This document shows positions 22,131 to 34,910 of a stretch of 64,000 nucleotides of DNA, one piece after another. Numbering within the stretch: position 1 is the first letter of the stretch; the number at the start of each line of letters is the position of its first letter. The notes under the pieces are model-generated. The model had not been told where the DNA came from. It worked only from the letters and a program-made list of their open reading frames with translations, and searched no databases. Made by a program: the position numbers and the translations under genes. This DNA comes from Campanula takesimana. Its lineage: Eukaryota; Streptophyta; Magnoliopsida; Asterales; Campanulaceae. The DNA lies in NCBI GenBank assembly GCA_026119855.1, contig JAOWBW010000087.1, positions 310,001-374,000 of the forward strand. The letters run 5' to 3'.

Positions 22131-22532
22131 TATTTCGGACTTTTGAACAAGAGCAAATTTTGAATAAAAAATTGAAAAATTATTTTGGGATGGAAGTAGT
22201 ATATATATTTTTTTCCATTTCTATGGTGGGTCCCTGGCGGAGATTTAACATTTAAAATTTTCACTACTTTATCTTTCTTTATAACATTTTCATGCTAAAA
22301 CTATTTCATATTTGTTTGAGAACATCTATAGGTATTTTTGTAATTTTGTATTCCTCAACTAAAAAAGACATCTAATTTCATGTTCACGTATATGTATCTT
22401 TATTCATAACATCTTCACGCTGAAACTACTAGCATGACATCTACAGGGTAGAATAAACATGATATTTTTACTTTCTAGCCCGTATAAAAACTAGTTTACT
22501 AAGATATATAGATAAATTAAGATAAATTACTA

Positions 22533-22799
22533 CTCCCTCCGTCCCATTTCAAATTGCAAAAATTGCCATTTAGGGTGTCCCATTAAGAATTGCAAAATCC
22601 AAAAATAGAAATGTTTTTATTGTTTTTAATTGGTGGGACCCATTAGCCATACTCACATCATCTAACCCACTTACTATTCTCTACCCCACTTTCTCTCTCC
22701 TACCTAACTATCTACACTCACAACACATCACCTTTTTCACTTTTTCCTTAATCCCCGTGCACAACCTTAACTTTGCAATTTGAAACGGGACGGAGGGAG
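22533..22799. mobile_element. Stowaway MITE
   Basis: CTCCCTCCGTCCCATTTCAAATTGCAA to TTGCAATTTGAAACGGGACGGAGGGAG, about 30 bp inverted ends, TA on both sides. The empty site with a single TA is at 14371-14372 in the upstream flank of GH3 copy 2. Same subfamily as 56521-56766. Confidence 0.92.
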
Positions 22800-22879
22800 T
22801 ATATGTCAACTTCTCTATGTTGACGAGAGATTATATCATTTTTGAGGTATTGGAGAAAACTTAAAAACTTTTTTTAATG

Positions 22880-23103
22880 TGGTTCCTATCAAGCAATTAG
22901 CTGCGTTAATTAGCTGCGTTTCAGAAAGGTGTTTACTTTGATCAACAAGTTGACTTTACTAAGAGTGCGTGCAAAAGCTAGTACATTGTTGACTATAATG
23001 CTTATCAGATTTTGCTGGCAGGTATGCATTCGTATGCATTCGATTGCAATTGGTGATAGTGTTGTGGAATTTCCCCCCACCAAGTCAGTTTTGGTCACTA
23101 GAG
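22880..23103 (+). pseudogene. GH3 beta-xylosidase pseudogene, copy 3 (3' end only)
   Basis: Begins at VPIKQLAA and continues through diverged FQKG, QQVDF, YNAYQIL and GMHS blocks, equal to the last 75 or so residues of the gene. It has two short internal duplications (TTAATTAGCTGCG at 22899-22918 and GTATGCATTC at 23021-23041), stops and frameshifts. The 3' flank to about 23290 also matches copies 1 and 2. It is the most decayed of the three copies. Confidence 0.85.
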
Positions 23104-23423
23104 TGGTTAGAATGAGTTCTAGAATTTAGCTAGTTAGGAAATGATGTTTTAGAATTTTGCAAATAATACTAGTTCTTAGCTAGGAAATATTAGTTCATTA
23201 GATGTCCACTAGTTGGAAGTATTAGTCTTTAATGAGAAATTTTAATGGTATTGGTGAATGAACTTCTTTATTGAACATAATGTTAGAAAAGTTAATAAAT
23301 TGTTAGAAAAGATGATGAATACTAACCAAAATTAACGAAATGAAGTCAAATTCCAGAGAGGAATACAACTTAACCCACCAAGGAACGTTAACTATACCTT
23401 TTGACAAATTCGTGTTATACATA

Positions 23424-23971
23424 TAGGGTTATTAAACGAATCGACTCAGCTCGAGCTCGACTCGGGCTCGGCTCGTAAAAGCTTGAGTTCAAGTGAGCTC
23501 GAAATGAACTCGAGCTCAAAGCTTGAACCGAATTTTCAAGTTCGTTTTGTTATCGAGCTGGCTCGTGTTCGACGAGCTTTGATCGATCTCGGCTCGATAA
23601 GCTCGTTGACACATAATGTTTTTGTTCGCTATTGGCTCGTATTTGGCTCGTTAAGCTTGAATCATTATTACTTTGTAATAAATACACATTTAATACATGT
23701 ATAATATACGTATGACATAATAATACTCGAACTCGAGCTCGATAAGGCTCGAACTCGAGCTCGTTTGATTATAGATATTTCAAAAAATGGTCCAAGCATG
23801 AGCTCGGCTCGGTAAATCTCGAGTAAGAGCGGCTCGCGAACTGAGTTCGATTCGAGCTCGAGCGATCAAACTGGGCTCGAGTTCGAGCTTGAGAAAAGCT
23901 TTAGCTCGATAATTTATAAACGAGCTCGATCTCGAAACTCCAAAACTCGATTCAGCTCGTTTACATCCCTA
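23424..23971. mobile_element. hAT-type MITE packed with GAGCTCGAG motifs
   Basis: Ends TAGGGTTATTAAACGA and, inverted, TAGGGATGTAAACGAG. Almost the whole element is made of overlapping GAGCTCG/CTCGAGC/GGCTCG motifs. No clear 8-bp target duplication was found. No transposase. Confidence 0.65.
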
Positions 23972-24335
23972 GGATATTCTGGAAAGAAGAATTTGGAGAC
24001 AAAAGGTCGGGGAGTGGAGGCCGAATTCCAGAGAGGAGAGGGAAAGGAGGGAGAAGGACGGTCGAAGTGAGTGTGAAAGGGTGGGCGATAAAGGGATGTG
24101 GGGTTGAAGAGGGGCGGATGGATTGAATATGATCCACGTTGGACCCACATAAGACTCCATGCAGGCATCTTGCTAAGTCATGTTAGTTTTCGTTAACTTT
24201 CCTCAAATTGTTAACTTTTTTAACATTTGTTAACTTTTCTAACAATGAATGAAAATAGGGTCACTGGGCAAATCGAACTCCTAAGTAGAGTCGTTAAAAC
24301 GGCTATAAAACAAAAATGGTTTAAACAGAAGCTTC

Positions 24336-24447
24336 ATCAAAATACAGTGATTTAAAATGTCGATTCGCCTTTTCAGAATGTATGGAGTGAGATCAAAATA
24401 CAGTGATTTAAAATGTCGATTCGCCTTTTCAGAATGTATGGAGTGAG
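24336..24447 (+). repeat. Tandem 56-bp duplication
   Basis: ATCAAAATACAGTGATTTAA... GTATGGAGTGAG is present twice in direct tandem, starting at 24336 and 24392, with near-perfect identity. Non-coding. Confidence 0.9.
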
Positions 24448-24496
24448 AACGTAACAATGGTGATCATATAACTACATTGGTTTGAGAAAAGAACTA

Positions 24497-24757
24497 CTCC
24501 CTCTGTCCCTAAATGAGTGTCCATTTTCAAGAACTCTTTGTCCCAAAATGAGTGTCTTTTTTTGAGAATAACTTTGTCCCTAAATGTTTTTTTTCGAAAT
24601 TATTTTCACCGGTCTCTTTATACGTGCAAAACTAAATGTTTGGAAAGCAAATTACAAGATTATATATGAATCTTTGCTACCAAAGTGTACAAAAAGTTTG
24701 ACATTTTCAGATGTCTCTTAAAATGAAATTTGGACACTCATTTAGGGACAGAGGTAG
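24497..24757. mobile_element. Stowaway MITE
   Basis: CTCCCTCTGTCCCTAAATGAGTGTCC to GGACACTCATTTAGGGACAGAGGTAG with TA flanks. Same subfamily as 30246-30502 and 60689-60946. Confidence 0.85.
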
Positions 24758-25169
24758 TACAACATTGACCTTTGAGAGCAAACGAAGAAAAGATCAAGAG
24801 TAGCACGTACCCAAATATAGTTATGCAATATAGCATGCACCGCATAACTGTTTTATGATAAAAATTGGGTTTGTTTGCATGCAAGCGAGATTATTGAAAA
24901 AAGTTGGTCACTCATCAAGCTTCATGCATAAATTTGATTATGTTGATCAACAACAAATTCAATAAAACTTTCTCCATTATCATCCTCCTCAAATGAAATA
25001 CTAGTTCTTTCCTACAAATCACACAATAATTGGGGTAATTGGGGCCAGCTAATATAAATCGTCGTATGAACTCTCGAAGAGTTGAGAAAGTTTGAAATGT
25101 ATCTGTTGTCGGAGTATCTAAATCACCAAAATACAAACTCATTCCTACCATGAAATATAAACTTAACAA

Positions 25170-28100
25170 TCACATCAAAATTTCTGTTTGGTCAACTTCA
25201 GCTACTCTCATTTCGGTCCTCAAAATTTCTTTACAGGATGTGATAAGATTCTGAAATATTAAGTTTGGCGAAGAATCGCTTCTGGAAATTAAGGTGCTTA
25301 CCTTCTGTACCAACCGAACAAGGACATCCTTCTGAAAGAAATGCGCGTTTTCTCTGAAAAAGCTTGACCACGAATTTGAGGAATATTTATGTGACTCGTT
25401 TAAAGGAACAGATGCGATGCAGGATATAGCAGCACCAAAATCATCTTGCTCCAATTTTAGGCGAAACATTTCTTTGATAAGAGCATGTGGTGGAACTTGA
25501 TCCATCTGACCCAAATGCTTCCAAGTCGTTTCCAACAGCTTTACCTAACAAAGTCCAAATAAAATCCAGTTAAAATAACAAAAAAAATAAAAAAATGGAG
25601 AAGAAATTTAATGATCAATTTTCAAAAGTTATGTTTCCAAGTCAACTGTTTATATAGATAGACATGTAATGTACGTTTTTGCTATTAATAAGGAAACAAT
25701 ATGGGGGTTAAGTGAATTTTCACTCAAAGGAAGAAAAAAGTAAATGGGTTATGCTAAAATTAAAATTTTCATTTTTATTTGAGATATTCTGCACGGAATG
25801 GATTACATTTACATCCATGTCATTCAATTCTATTTTTCTTCTTTGTTTTTTTTTCTCTCTGCTTGGACCAACTTGCCTATTCGGCTTCTTGTCTTCCGCC
25901 AGATTATTTTAACATCAATTGAAAATCCATTTTTGTTACTGAAGTAAGTTTGATGCAGTGACAATGCAAGAATTATATTTGTTACTACTTTTTTTTTCTC
26001 CTTTTATATGGTGGGCCCCGGTGGGGGGAGAGGGGTCGTCATGGTCCTAAACGTGCATTGAATATTATTCCCTCCGTCCCTAAATAAATGTCACATTTGA
26101 CTTGTCAACGTTTTTAAGAAAGGTGCTTTGCTAGTTTGTCCATTGCTTGTACAATAATAAAAATTACACCAAGTCTCTATCCCTATGTAGAAATGCGACA
26201 TTTATTTCGGGATGGATCAAAAGAAAAGTGTGACGTTCATTACGGGACGGAGGGAGTATGAAAATGAAAGAGTGATAATTCTACAAGTGTACGGAAGAAA
26301 GAGAATAATACCTTCCCAATCCTGCAGGCATCCATAACAATCCGAAGATGACGCTTCGCATTAAAGTGATACCCACGTTGCAGCATCTTTTCATAGACAT
26401 ACTCAACATCATCCCAACGATTCTTCCCAGCACAAGCATCTAACATCAAATTAAATGTATAAATATCTGGCATGACCGTTTCCCTGTAATCCTGCACACT
26501 TCTAATATTCTCGCCATTTTCCAGTAACTTCTGAAACAGCTGTTTTGCTTCTTTAAACAGCTCAAAATCCAGATACCCTTTAAGCATGATATTACAAGTA
26601 ACCAGATTTGGAGCGCAAATCTTGAGCATATGATTGAAGATGAAGATTGCACCCTCAATTTTTTCAGAGTCCAAGGCGGCTTGAATCAAACCAGTGTATG
26701 TCACTACTAGAGGTTTATTTGCCACCTTGCATATCTTGTCAATCTGACAAACGAAAGTGGTCTGTCAGCTAAGTATAGGACAGAAAAACTGAAAAAATAA
26801 ATAATATGCACCTGTACAAGACAGGACCGACAGGTATAGTTGATTTGGCTCGAGTGAGTACTCAATTTGATAGATAGGTCGATTTGGAGGGTGATAATTA
26901 GGTTATGTCGTCAGATTAAAGATTTACTATAAACAAGCACAAGAAAATCATAAATCAAATGAAATAATAATAACTGGAACCTACTTGCATGATAGCCTCT
27001 TGGCACCTTCCAGCACTACAAAGGCATCGAGCAAGATCGTAATAAAGACCAGCAGAACCAACTATTCCTCTTCTTTCCATGTCTTGGACGGCCTGTACAG
27101 CATCATCTACATTGCCTTGCCTCCAAAGAGTATTAACAAGAACTACAAAAAAAATGCCCATTCAGCTGATGGAACCCCTAAACATATAGAAGGTTACCAC
27201 ATAGTCCATTGAACTACCTTTGTATGTCAAAGCATTTGGAATATAAGACTTCTGCATTTTCCTGAAGAACTCATGTACCAAATTGTACTTCCCACATACA
27301 AGCATTACCTGCTCCAACACGAATAATTTTTGGTTAAACAACCCTTTCACCCATCACATCTCAAGCTACAAAGACACATACAAAGATGATAAATGAGGTT
27401 ACTTGATTAATATGTTTCTTTATTTTTCCTAAGGGTGGTTATGTAAAAGTAGAAAAGAGACCGGTGAAAAGAGATTAATGAGACCCGAAGTCTAAGGGGT
27501 TATGGTTAAGTTATTTAAAAAGTAAGAGTAACTTTGAAACTTCCCAGGGTGGTAACTACAAAAGCAGGAAATTGATGGAAACAAAGCTAAAAAGAAGTAA
27601 TTCCATTGTAGCGCCTAAGCCATAGAGCTATGTAGGGATGGCAAGAAACTAGAACCCGTTCCAAATCTGAAAGAGCCCGCTCCGAATAACACCATTTGGT
27701 AAGGGTTATTCTTCACCGACCGGGCTTGAAACGGGTTCGAGATTACCTCGAACCCGCTTCGTTTAGTCCGAACCCACATGAAATATGTTTTGATTAACAT
27801 TAATTTAGTTTAATAGTAAAATTAATATGATACTCAAGTTCATGTTTTATGATGTGATAATATAATGTACGTGTTTTTTATGAATTATAGGTCTCTTTTG
27901 AAAGGAAAAACTTGAAAAATACAAATGATAATTTATGTTCCAAGTTTTATAGCAAACAGGTCGGGTGGATGGTTTAGATTTTGGCTTAGCCGAGGCGGGC
28001 TCGATATTTAGAGGCTCTGAGCAGAAGAGTGTTTGAAAATGCCAAACCCATCCCGAACCACCCAGTTGCCATCCATAGCACAACGGGACTTCATCAGAAT

Positions 28101-31100
28101 TTTGAGAATAATTGCGCGTAATTGAAGCAATTTGAAGAGCTATGCGCCCAACCCTAAAGGAGAGCCTTGGCGTAATGGTTGAAGTTGTTGTCATGGGACT
28201 TGGAGGTCACGGATTCGAGTCGCGGAAGCAGCCTCTTGCATTTAAATGCAAGGGAAGTCTGTCATTTAGCCCATGTGACCCTTCCCTGGACCCCAACTAT
28301 AGTGGGAGCTCTTGTAGACCAGGTTGCCCTTTTTTAGGGCCTAACCCTGTGCCATAGCGCCCACCATTAAGGCTGCGAGATAACACCCCTTCTATAAATT
28401 TTGACCCCCTTTCCTTGTAAAATCAGGTTCGTAAGTCTTAACCTTGTAGGTATGGGATATTGTATTAGATATCTAGAAACTTTTCTACACTTTAGAGACA
28501 ATTTTTCTCGAGATCATGTGTAGCTAACTAGGAATTGGAATTATCGATTGTCGAAATTTTACAATCTTGATTCAAATCTTCCCTGTGAATTTAATTCTCC
28601 AGTTTGATAAAGTGATCTACTACCTTTCTCTCAGATCAATGTGCACAGTTACTATTCATTTGGTCAACTCAATCGAACTTTGACTATAATTTCATGAAAA
28701 TCTAGATACTCCAATGCAATTCTAAAAAATGATATTTTTTTCACCATTAGGAATAGTATCCATAACATTTCTTAGAATTACATAGAGATATCTAGATTTT
28801 CAAAAAATTATGGTTAAAGTTCAATTTAGTTGACAAAAAAAGTCAAATTGTGCACATTGAGCTGGGACGGAGGTAGCATATGATTTTCTTCTTCTATCAA
28901 TAACTAGGTTTATGTATATATATATATATATACACATCTATGAATATATACATATTCATATATGTATGTATTTATGTGTGTGTCTACAAATCTGTCCAAT
29001 CATGTTTCGTATACCAATATGGAAGATGTCCAACCCTGATACTGGAATTTTACACTAGATAAACCTACACCTGACAGGTTAGAGATTTCTTTAACATGCA
29101 AACAAAACTTGAGATCGTATAAAACTGTTTCATATAAACTCAGTGACGGGAGCATAATATATAGAGAACAAAATATAAGCATAATATTGCATGTAAATGA
29201 ACCATGGAAGCAGAGTTACCTCCATGAAAAGTCCATAAGTAGAGCTAGAAGGTTGCAGACCCTGTTGCTTTAGCTGCTGCAACACCCAGAATGCACCTTC
29301 CCAATTTTTGCGTCGCGCACAAGCATTTAGGACCTACAGATCAGGCACATGCACGATCAATATATATGAAGTTGACTGTTACTTACTCCCTTTGTCCCGG
29401 AATAATTGTCATCGTTGACAAGTTAATGTTTTTAAGCTTTTAGTTATGTTTCCTTGATTGCCCAATCTATTCATATGGGTAGAATGACACCTCCTATGAC
29501 ATTGCAATGCTTGTGTCAATTAGAATGGGTAGTATAGGAAGATCACCAAACTTCAGACCCTAAACATTAATTTTGGGACAAACAAAAATCGAAAGTAAGA
29601 CATTTATACCGGAACAAAGGGAGTACAACATGTGGCTGTGTATTGTCATAACCAGTACATACTCCCTCCGTCCCGAAATGGTCTTCCTAATTTTTTTGTT
29701 GCTATTTTGAAGGTAGTTTGAGCAATAATTTCACGTTAATTTAAAGATCGTAATAAAAAATTAAAACTTGTTATTTGATACACCTTATATGTAATATTAA
29801 TAACAACTTTAAATGTTCATTAGGCGTATTAAATTAACTTAAAGTTATTGCTCAAAATACCTTCATAACAACAACACAAAAAACGACCAACAACAAAAAA
29901 AGTGGGAAGATCATTTCGGGCAGAGGGAATATTTCACAAGTCATTTAAAATATTTATCATAAGTCCTTATCATTTTGCCTTAGTGATAGATGGATTAACC
30001 GAACATATACAAGATGATACACCATTAAGTATGTTGCGGGGAGAGGTTACTGTTATGATTGACGAAATGAGGATTGGAGTCAGTGTCAAGCTAGAAAAGT
30101 GTAGAGAGATTCTGAGGTCAAATACTTTCAAGATAAGAAGTAAAGCAGAATATAGCAGAGTAAATTTTCGAGTTACATCAATGTTAAAAACAGTTCAGAA
30201 GTGGGTATTGACAATAAGGTCATGAAAGTCCACGTTTAAATTTTACTGCCTCTGTCCCTAAATGAGTGTCCAAATTTCATTTTAAGGGACACTGAAAATA
30301 TCAACTTTTTGAACAATTTGGTAACAACGATTCATATATAATCTTGTAATCTCATTTCCAAACCTTTAGTTTTGCACATATAAAGAAACCGGTGAAAAAA
30401 TTTCGAAAAAAAACGTTTAGGGAGAAAGTTATGTTCAAAAAAGACACTCATTTAGGGACAAAGATTTCTTGAAAATGGACACTCATTTAGGGACAGAGGG
30501 AGTAACACCCTTCTTTCTTCCATTCCTGGAGTATGAAAATAAGCTAGAGCTCCGTTTCTTTCATCAAATGATAGAGTGGTATTCATGTATTATAGAACTA
30601 CTTAAACAAAAAAAAAAAAAAACACGTTGAAAAGGACAGATGTGAAACCATTCATGGAGTATGCAATGTACAGATAAATGAAACAATAAAATGTCATGCA
30701 CATGGCTCCTCTGTTACAAAAAAGTAAAATCCAACAACAAAATCATGAAGAAAACTACTCACTGCATTGTAGACAATAATATCTGGTTCCAATCGTGGAT
30801 CCCACTTTTGAAGCACCATAGTCTTGAATTTCTTTTCTGGAGGAGATCGCATGCTATCAATAACATCAAAAAGTTCCTTCATATACCCTGCTTGTCCAAG
30901 CGTGACGGCTATAGAACGATAGGCTACAAGGTCGGGATATGAGGACATTTGTTGCTGGAGAGGAAATTTGTAAAATTAAAACCAAAATAAAATAGAGAAA
31001 AAAATTCACTTAACTTTCATATCTCAAAAGGCTTTTTGAACAGGTGTACCTTCATTGCATTGAATAAATTGAGTGCCTCGGTCGGTCTCCTTGCCTTGCC

Positions 31101-33910
31101 AAGAGCATCAATAGCAGCAGTGTAAATATATCTGCATATAAAGATGAAAAACATTTGTCAAATGTCCAATAACGGTATCAATATTAGCTTATCACAGCCA
31201 ATGAATCTGCTAGCTTATAGACTTTACCCATTGTACACTTTTCTACGGTTGATACTTGAAGAGTGGGGCTACTATGGTATTTGTTGGCAGAGCACTCGAG
31301 CAATTAACTACAAAATATTTCTATTTTATATATTTTACGGAAAATAAATAAAGGTTGGCTTAATAGGAACAAAAAACGTACACGCACAACATATATAAAG
31401 CTTACCTGAAAAAAGGTGAACATGAGTGCTAAGAAGGGAAATGCAAAAATTGAGAAAGATTCAAGGACATGAAGTGCAAATATTTTCTTAGACACATTTT
31501 CTACTACACTTTAAGACATGAAGTACAAATATTCTGTTGACATATTTTGCACATATAACTAAATTAGTACGTATTATATGCCAAGTAAGCAAAAATATGA
31601 CAAAATTATGCCACCTCAGTGCCTACTCAGCCAAAGGATGATGTGGGCAGCAGTTAGTGGCACTGACCCACGATCAACTAAAGTGACGAACACAGTGACC
31701 AAATCAAAGATATATTAAGGACAACTCTTGGACTTTAACAGAACAGCTGATTAACCCTTTATGAAGCAAATAATAAGTTACTCCCTCCATCCCAAAATGA
31801 ATGTCCAAGAAAATTTCAAGTTTACTCTTAATCAAGAGCAAAATTGAAAATTTTTGGACGTTCGTTTTATGATGAAGGTAGTACAAGGGTAAATTATCAA
31901 TTGGATACATGAGCATCGTGCGAATGTGGCATGCCAGACTTCTGTTTAATCTTAACAGGGCAGATGGCAAAATCAAATTAAGTCAAATAATCGTAACTCA
32001 AGTGGGTTTATAAATTGGTAAAGAAGTTTAGGTTATGTCTGTAACTTAAGATAGTTGTCTGGGGTATGCAGTAATTAGCGGAAAAAATAAATGTGAATGT
32101 CATGCTGACGAGTGCACAACGACTCTTAACTGAAGATCAAAAGGCACAAACCTTATTTTGTGAGATTTGAAACGCTCTCGCAATTGAAACCACTCAACAA
32201 CTTGAAGCACCCGACGCCAGTTTCCAAATTTACCCAGAATCTGGATAAGTCTCAGCACAGAATGATCTGAGAATCTGATTTTGGCACTTGCAACCATCTT
32301 GGAGAAAATCCACTCGGGCATATCGATATCTGCACCATTCAAACTGTAGAAATAAATCACTACATTATAAGTTAGACTACAAAGCCTTTTAAAAACAGTG
32401 AAAGAATCTACTATTCACTTTAATTATCACAGATACCAACAAATATACCGTCATACCATTCTTAGTAAATGCATTCAGATGATAAGGTAACACAAATGAC
32501 TTGCCCAAAAATCACTACTGAAGAGTCTAACAAGTGAAAACTCGTGATCCTACTTAAAACAGGGATACATGTCTTTCTGAAAACAGATCTGGATAGCAGG
32601 CTTATGCGAGTTTTAGTACGACATGGCTAATAATTTGAGGATCGGCTTCAGTGACAGATATTGCAGATATATAACATGAGTAATACTTACCACTTGGCTA
32701 ACGTCTGAATTCTCTCCTCCATGTCAACTCGAGAAACCCGTGGCTTGTCATAAGGATCATCAACTTCATCCAATGACCTGAAGGCAGCTCTTTCCTCGAT
32801 CATATCATCATCGTTATTGTACTGCACAATTTTCTTAATACCCCGATAAAGCTTCACATCAATGACTCCCTCTCTATTCTCAGCAATGCCCTTCTGTCCA
32901 ACACGATTCCCATAATGCCCACTTGGTCTAGAGCTTATTTCAGGCCTCTGTCTATCCGTCTTAAAGCTTGGTTCATCATAGTAAGCATTCCTGCTTTGCC
33001 CTTGGTCTTTTACAAGATTAGTATCCACACCGAGCTTCCATTTCACCCTTGATTCATCATAGTCATCATCCCTCCTACTTTGCCCTTGTTTCTTTACAAA
33101 GTTAGTATCCACACTTAACTTCCCTTTCGCCCTTATTTCATCATAATCAGTATTCCTACTTTGCCCTTGTTTCTTTACAAGGTTAGTATCCACACCTAAC
33201 TTCCCTCTCACCCTCGGTTCATCATAATCAGCATTCCTACCTTGCCCGTGTTTCTTTACAATATAAATATCCACACTTAACTTCCCTTTCGCCCTTGGTT
33301 CATCATATTCAGCATTCCTACTTTTCCCTATTATTTTCACAAGATTAGCACCCACATCTAGCTTTTCTTTTACCCTCATAACCATTTCACGTTGTCTAGA
33401 CTCCATTACACCTCCAGTATGAGCCCTTTCTCCAAATCCAACTTTCCGGGCACCCTTTAATTTTCTTTTTTCTCCACTCCTACTACTAATTTCACCGCCG
33501 GCGACTCCTTGACCAGAAACTTGCTCTTTCGGAGCCCTAAACTTCTCCTTCCCTAATTCAACTTTTAAAGACCGATTCCGATTAGGGGTAGACCGATTTG
33601 AAGGCGGTGTTTGATTACTGTCCCTACCAGTTTTAACAGACTCCATAACTTTCAAATACTCGTTAAATGAGGGCTTGAATTCTAAATCGTCCAAACCTGA
33701 ATCTCCTCCATTCAAAGCGCTAATTGGCCGCATCCTTAGATTGAGAACCTGCTGCTGGTTCACTTTAGGTCTGAAATGGAAGCAAAATCCAAATGAAGAA
33801 GATGATGATTTATACAATTTCTGGGTGGGGAACCCATTTCCATCCATGCACGAGACACCCGTTTGAAGATTTGTGACGGCTATTACCCTCATTTCGCTTA
33901 TAATTTCCAA
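25170..33910 (-). CDS. EMB2279: P-class pentatricopeptide repeat protein, chloroplast type
   Basis: Nine exons on the minus strand: 33910-32691, 32343-32152, 31131-31050, 30954-30763, 29333-29220, 27308-27218, 27142-26985, 26743-26312, 25544-25170. Junctions are GT/AG, phases match, and the product is 951 residues. It closely resembles Arabidopsis At1g30610 (EMB2279) as I recall it: GADIDMPEW, NWRRVLQVVEWFQ, RSIAVTLGQAGYMKELFDVI, WDPRLEPDIIVYNAV, KYNLVHEFFRKMQKS, LARCLCSAGRCQEAI, KPLVVTYTGLIQAALDS, MPDIYTFNLMLDACAG. The first 60 residues are Ser-rich and poor in acidic residues, like a transit peptide. PPR proteins bind organelle RNA and act in its processing or stability; loss of this gene is embryo-lethal in Arabidopsis. 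No PLS, E or DYW tail. Introns hold several MITEs, a hAT-type element and a SINE. The orthology call rests on memory of motifs. Confidence 0.9.
26068..26256. mobile_element. Stowaway MITE in PPR intron 8
   Basis: TTCCCTCCGTCCCTAAATAAATG to CATTACGGGACGGAGGGAG, flanked by TA. It lies 55 bp inside the donor side of intron 8 (25545-26311). Confidence 0.82.
27633..28077. mobile_element. hAT-type MITE in PPR intron 5
   Basis: TAGGGATGGCAAG at the left; the right end read inverted is TATGGATGGCAACTGGG. Subterminal AACCCG/CGGGT motifs. The flanking 8-mers match poorly (GAGCTATG against GCACAACG), so the insertion is old or the boundary inexact. Confidence 0.65.
28161..28335 (+). mobile_element. Au-type SINE (tRNA-derived) in PPR intron 5
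   Basis: Head AGAGCCTTGGCGTAATGGTT holds a pol III A box; GATTCGAGTCG at about 28211 is the B box. Downstream CCTCTTGCA, CCTTCCCTGGACCCC, GTGGGAGCT and a terminal GCCCTTTTTT are the body and short T tail that I know from the Au SINE family of angiosperms. It is inserted on the strand opposite the host gene. No clear target duplication. Confidence 0.82.
29386..29623. mobile_element. Stowaway MITE in PPR intron 4
   Basis: CTCCCTTTGTCCCGGAATAATTG to TACCGGAACAAAGGGAG with TA flanks. It lies 52 bp from the acceptor of intron 4, i.e. close to exon 5. Confidence 0.8.
29662..29929. mobile_element. Stowaway-like fold-back MITE in PPR intron 4
   Basis: CTCCCTCCGTCCCGAAATGGTCTTCC to GGAAGATCATTTCGGGCAGAGGGAA. 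The inner arms also pair (AGGTAGTTTGAGCAATAA against TTATTGCTCAAAATACCTT), so nearly the whole element can fold into one hairpin. Confidence 0.8.
30246..30502. mobile_element. Stowaway MITE in PPR intron 4
   Basis: CTGCCTCTGTCCCTAAATGAGTGTCC to GGACACTCATTTAGGGACAGAGGGAG, TA-flanked. It is the third MITE in this 1.4-kb intron; subfamily shared with 24497 and 60689. Confidence 0.88.
31781..31881. mobile_element. Short Stowaway MITE in PPR intron 2
   Basis: CTCCCTCCATCCCAAAATGAATGTCC to TTCGTTTTATGATGAAGGTAG, 101 bp, TA-flanked; internally deleted form. Confidence 0.7.
32963..33364 (-). repeat. In-frame minisatellite in PPR exon 1
   Basis: Codes for five tandem units of 26-28 residues (residues 183-316), each beginning K-L-(G/S)-V-D-T-N-(L/F)-V-K-K and holding S-R-N-A-D-Y-D-E-P-R. 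The period is about 81 bp and always a multiple of three. Charged, probably disordered; it lies before the first PPR. Confidence 0.85.
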
Positions 33911-34910
33911 CTTACAAGATGGAATTAAAACTCATTTGAACTCCTAACTCAGAGAAAGTGATTCGGTATAACATTACATTTGGTCGGAGAATCGAATTAA
34001 AACTCAACAACCATTCTTCTGGCAAATAAACGAGGATTATAGCTGAGGGACTTGTTTGGACAGGATAAGGTTTTCATTAGCGAAGCGCACTCTTAGTTCT
34101 AACTTCTAAGCACACCCCCTAAAATATTTACAAAAATACACCACCTCTTCTTCCCCGACTTTTCCCTCTCAACACACCACCTATCTTCTTCACTCTCTCC
34201 TACGAAACGAAAGAAAAATCACACCTCATTAACCTTTTTTTTTCCCCATATCGCCATCTCATTCCCCTCCCTAGACATGCCCGGTTCATGAATTCGGCGG
34301 TTTGCTGGTTCATGAACCGGCGGTTCGCCGGTTGACAAAACTCATAAACCGTGATCAATCGTATACATCCGGTTTACGGTTCCGGTTCATGAACCGGCGG
34401 TTGATCCGCCGGTTCACGGTTCAATCCGGTTTGTTCTTCTTCTTTTTTTTTTTTTTTTTTTTTACGCTGGGCTGGGCTTCTCTGCAAGGCCGAACTGGGC
34501 TGCTGGGCTAGAATGCGCAGGTTTGGGCTTGGGCTTGGGAGAGTTGGGCCTGCTGAATATAAAAGATAAAAAGAAAAGTCCCAATTTTTTTCCTTTATTT
34601 TTTGGACAGTGTATGTGTATATGCTTAGTATATTTCTGATTTTTTTTTTTTTTACATAAATTTTTTAACAACATGTTATCATGCGAGTTTAAAAAAAAAA
34701 AGAGAACTTTTTTTATTGTATTTTGCATAAAAACTCAAGAAACATAATGTATAGAAAAAAAGGGGACGGGACCCTTTTAATTTTGTTAATTCAAATAAAA
34801 ATTACATAGAGGTGGACAACCAACCTTACCCTTTTATGATTAAGGGAGGACATTTAAGAGCCTTACCTCATCCTAAATACTAGATTACAATAAAAAATTA
34901 AACTCCGTCC

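Noticed and set aside
24915..25169. 84-residue minus-strand frame just after the PPR stop
   Set aside because: Continues past the natural stop of the PPR gene, has no homology and is probably 3' UTR.
28142..28357. 71-residue plus-strand frame and a tRNA-like start
   Set aside because: The sequence is the Au SINE; A and B boxes belong to the tRNA-derived head and the acceptor stem does not close as a real tRNA.
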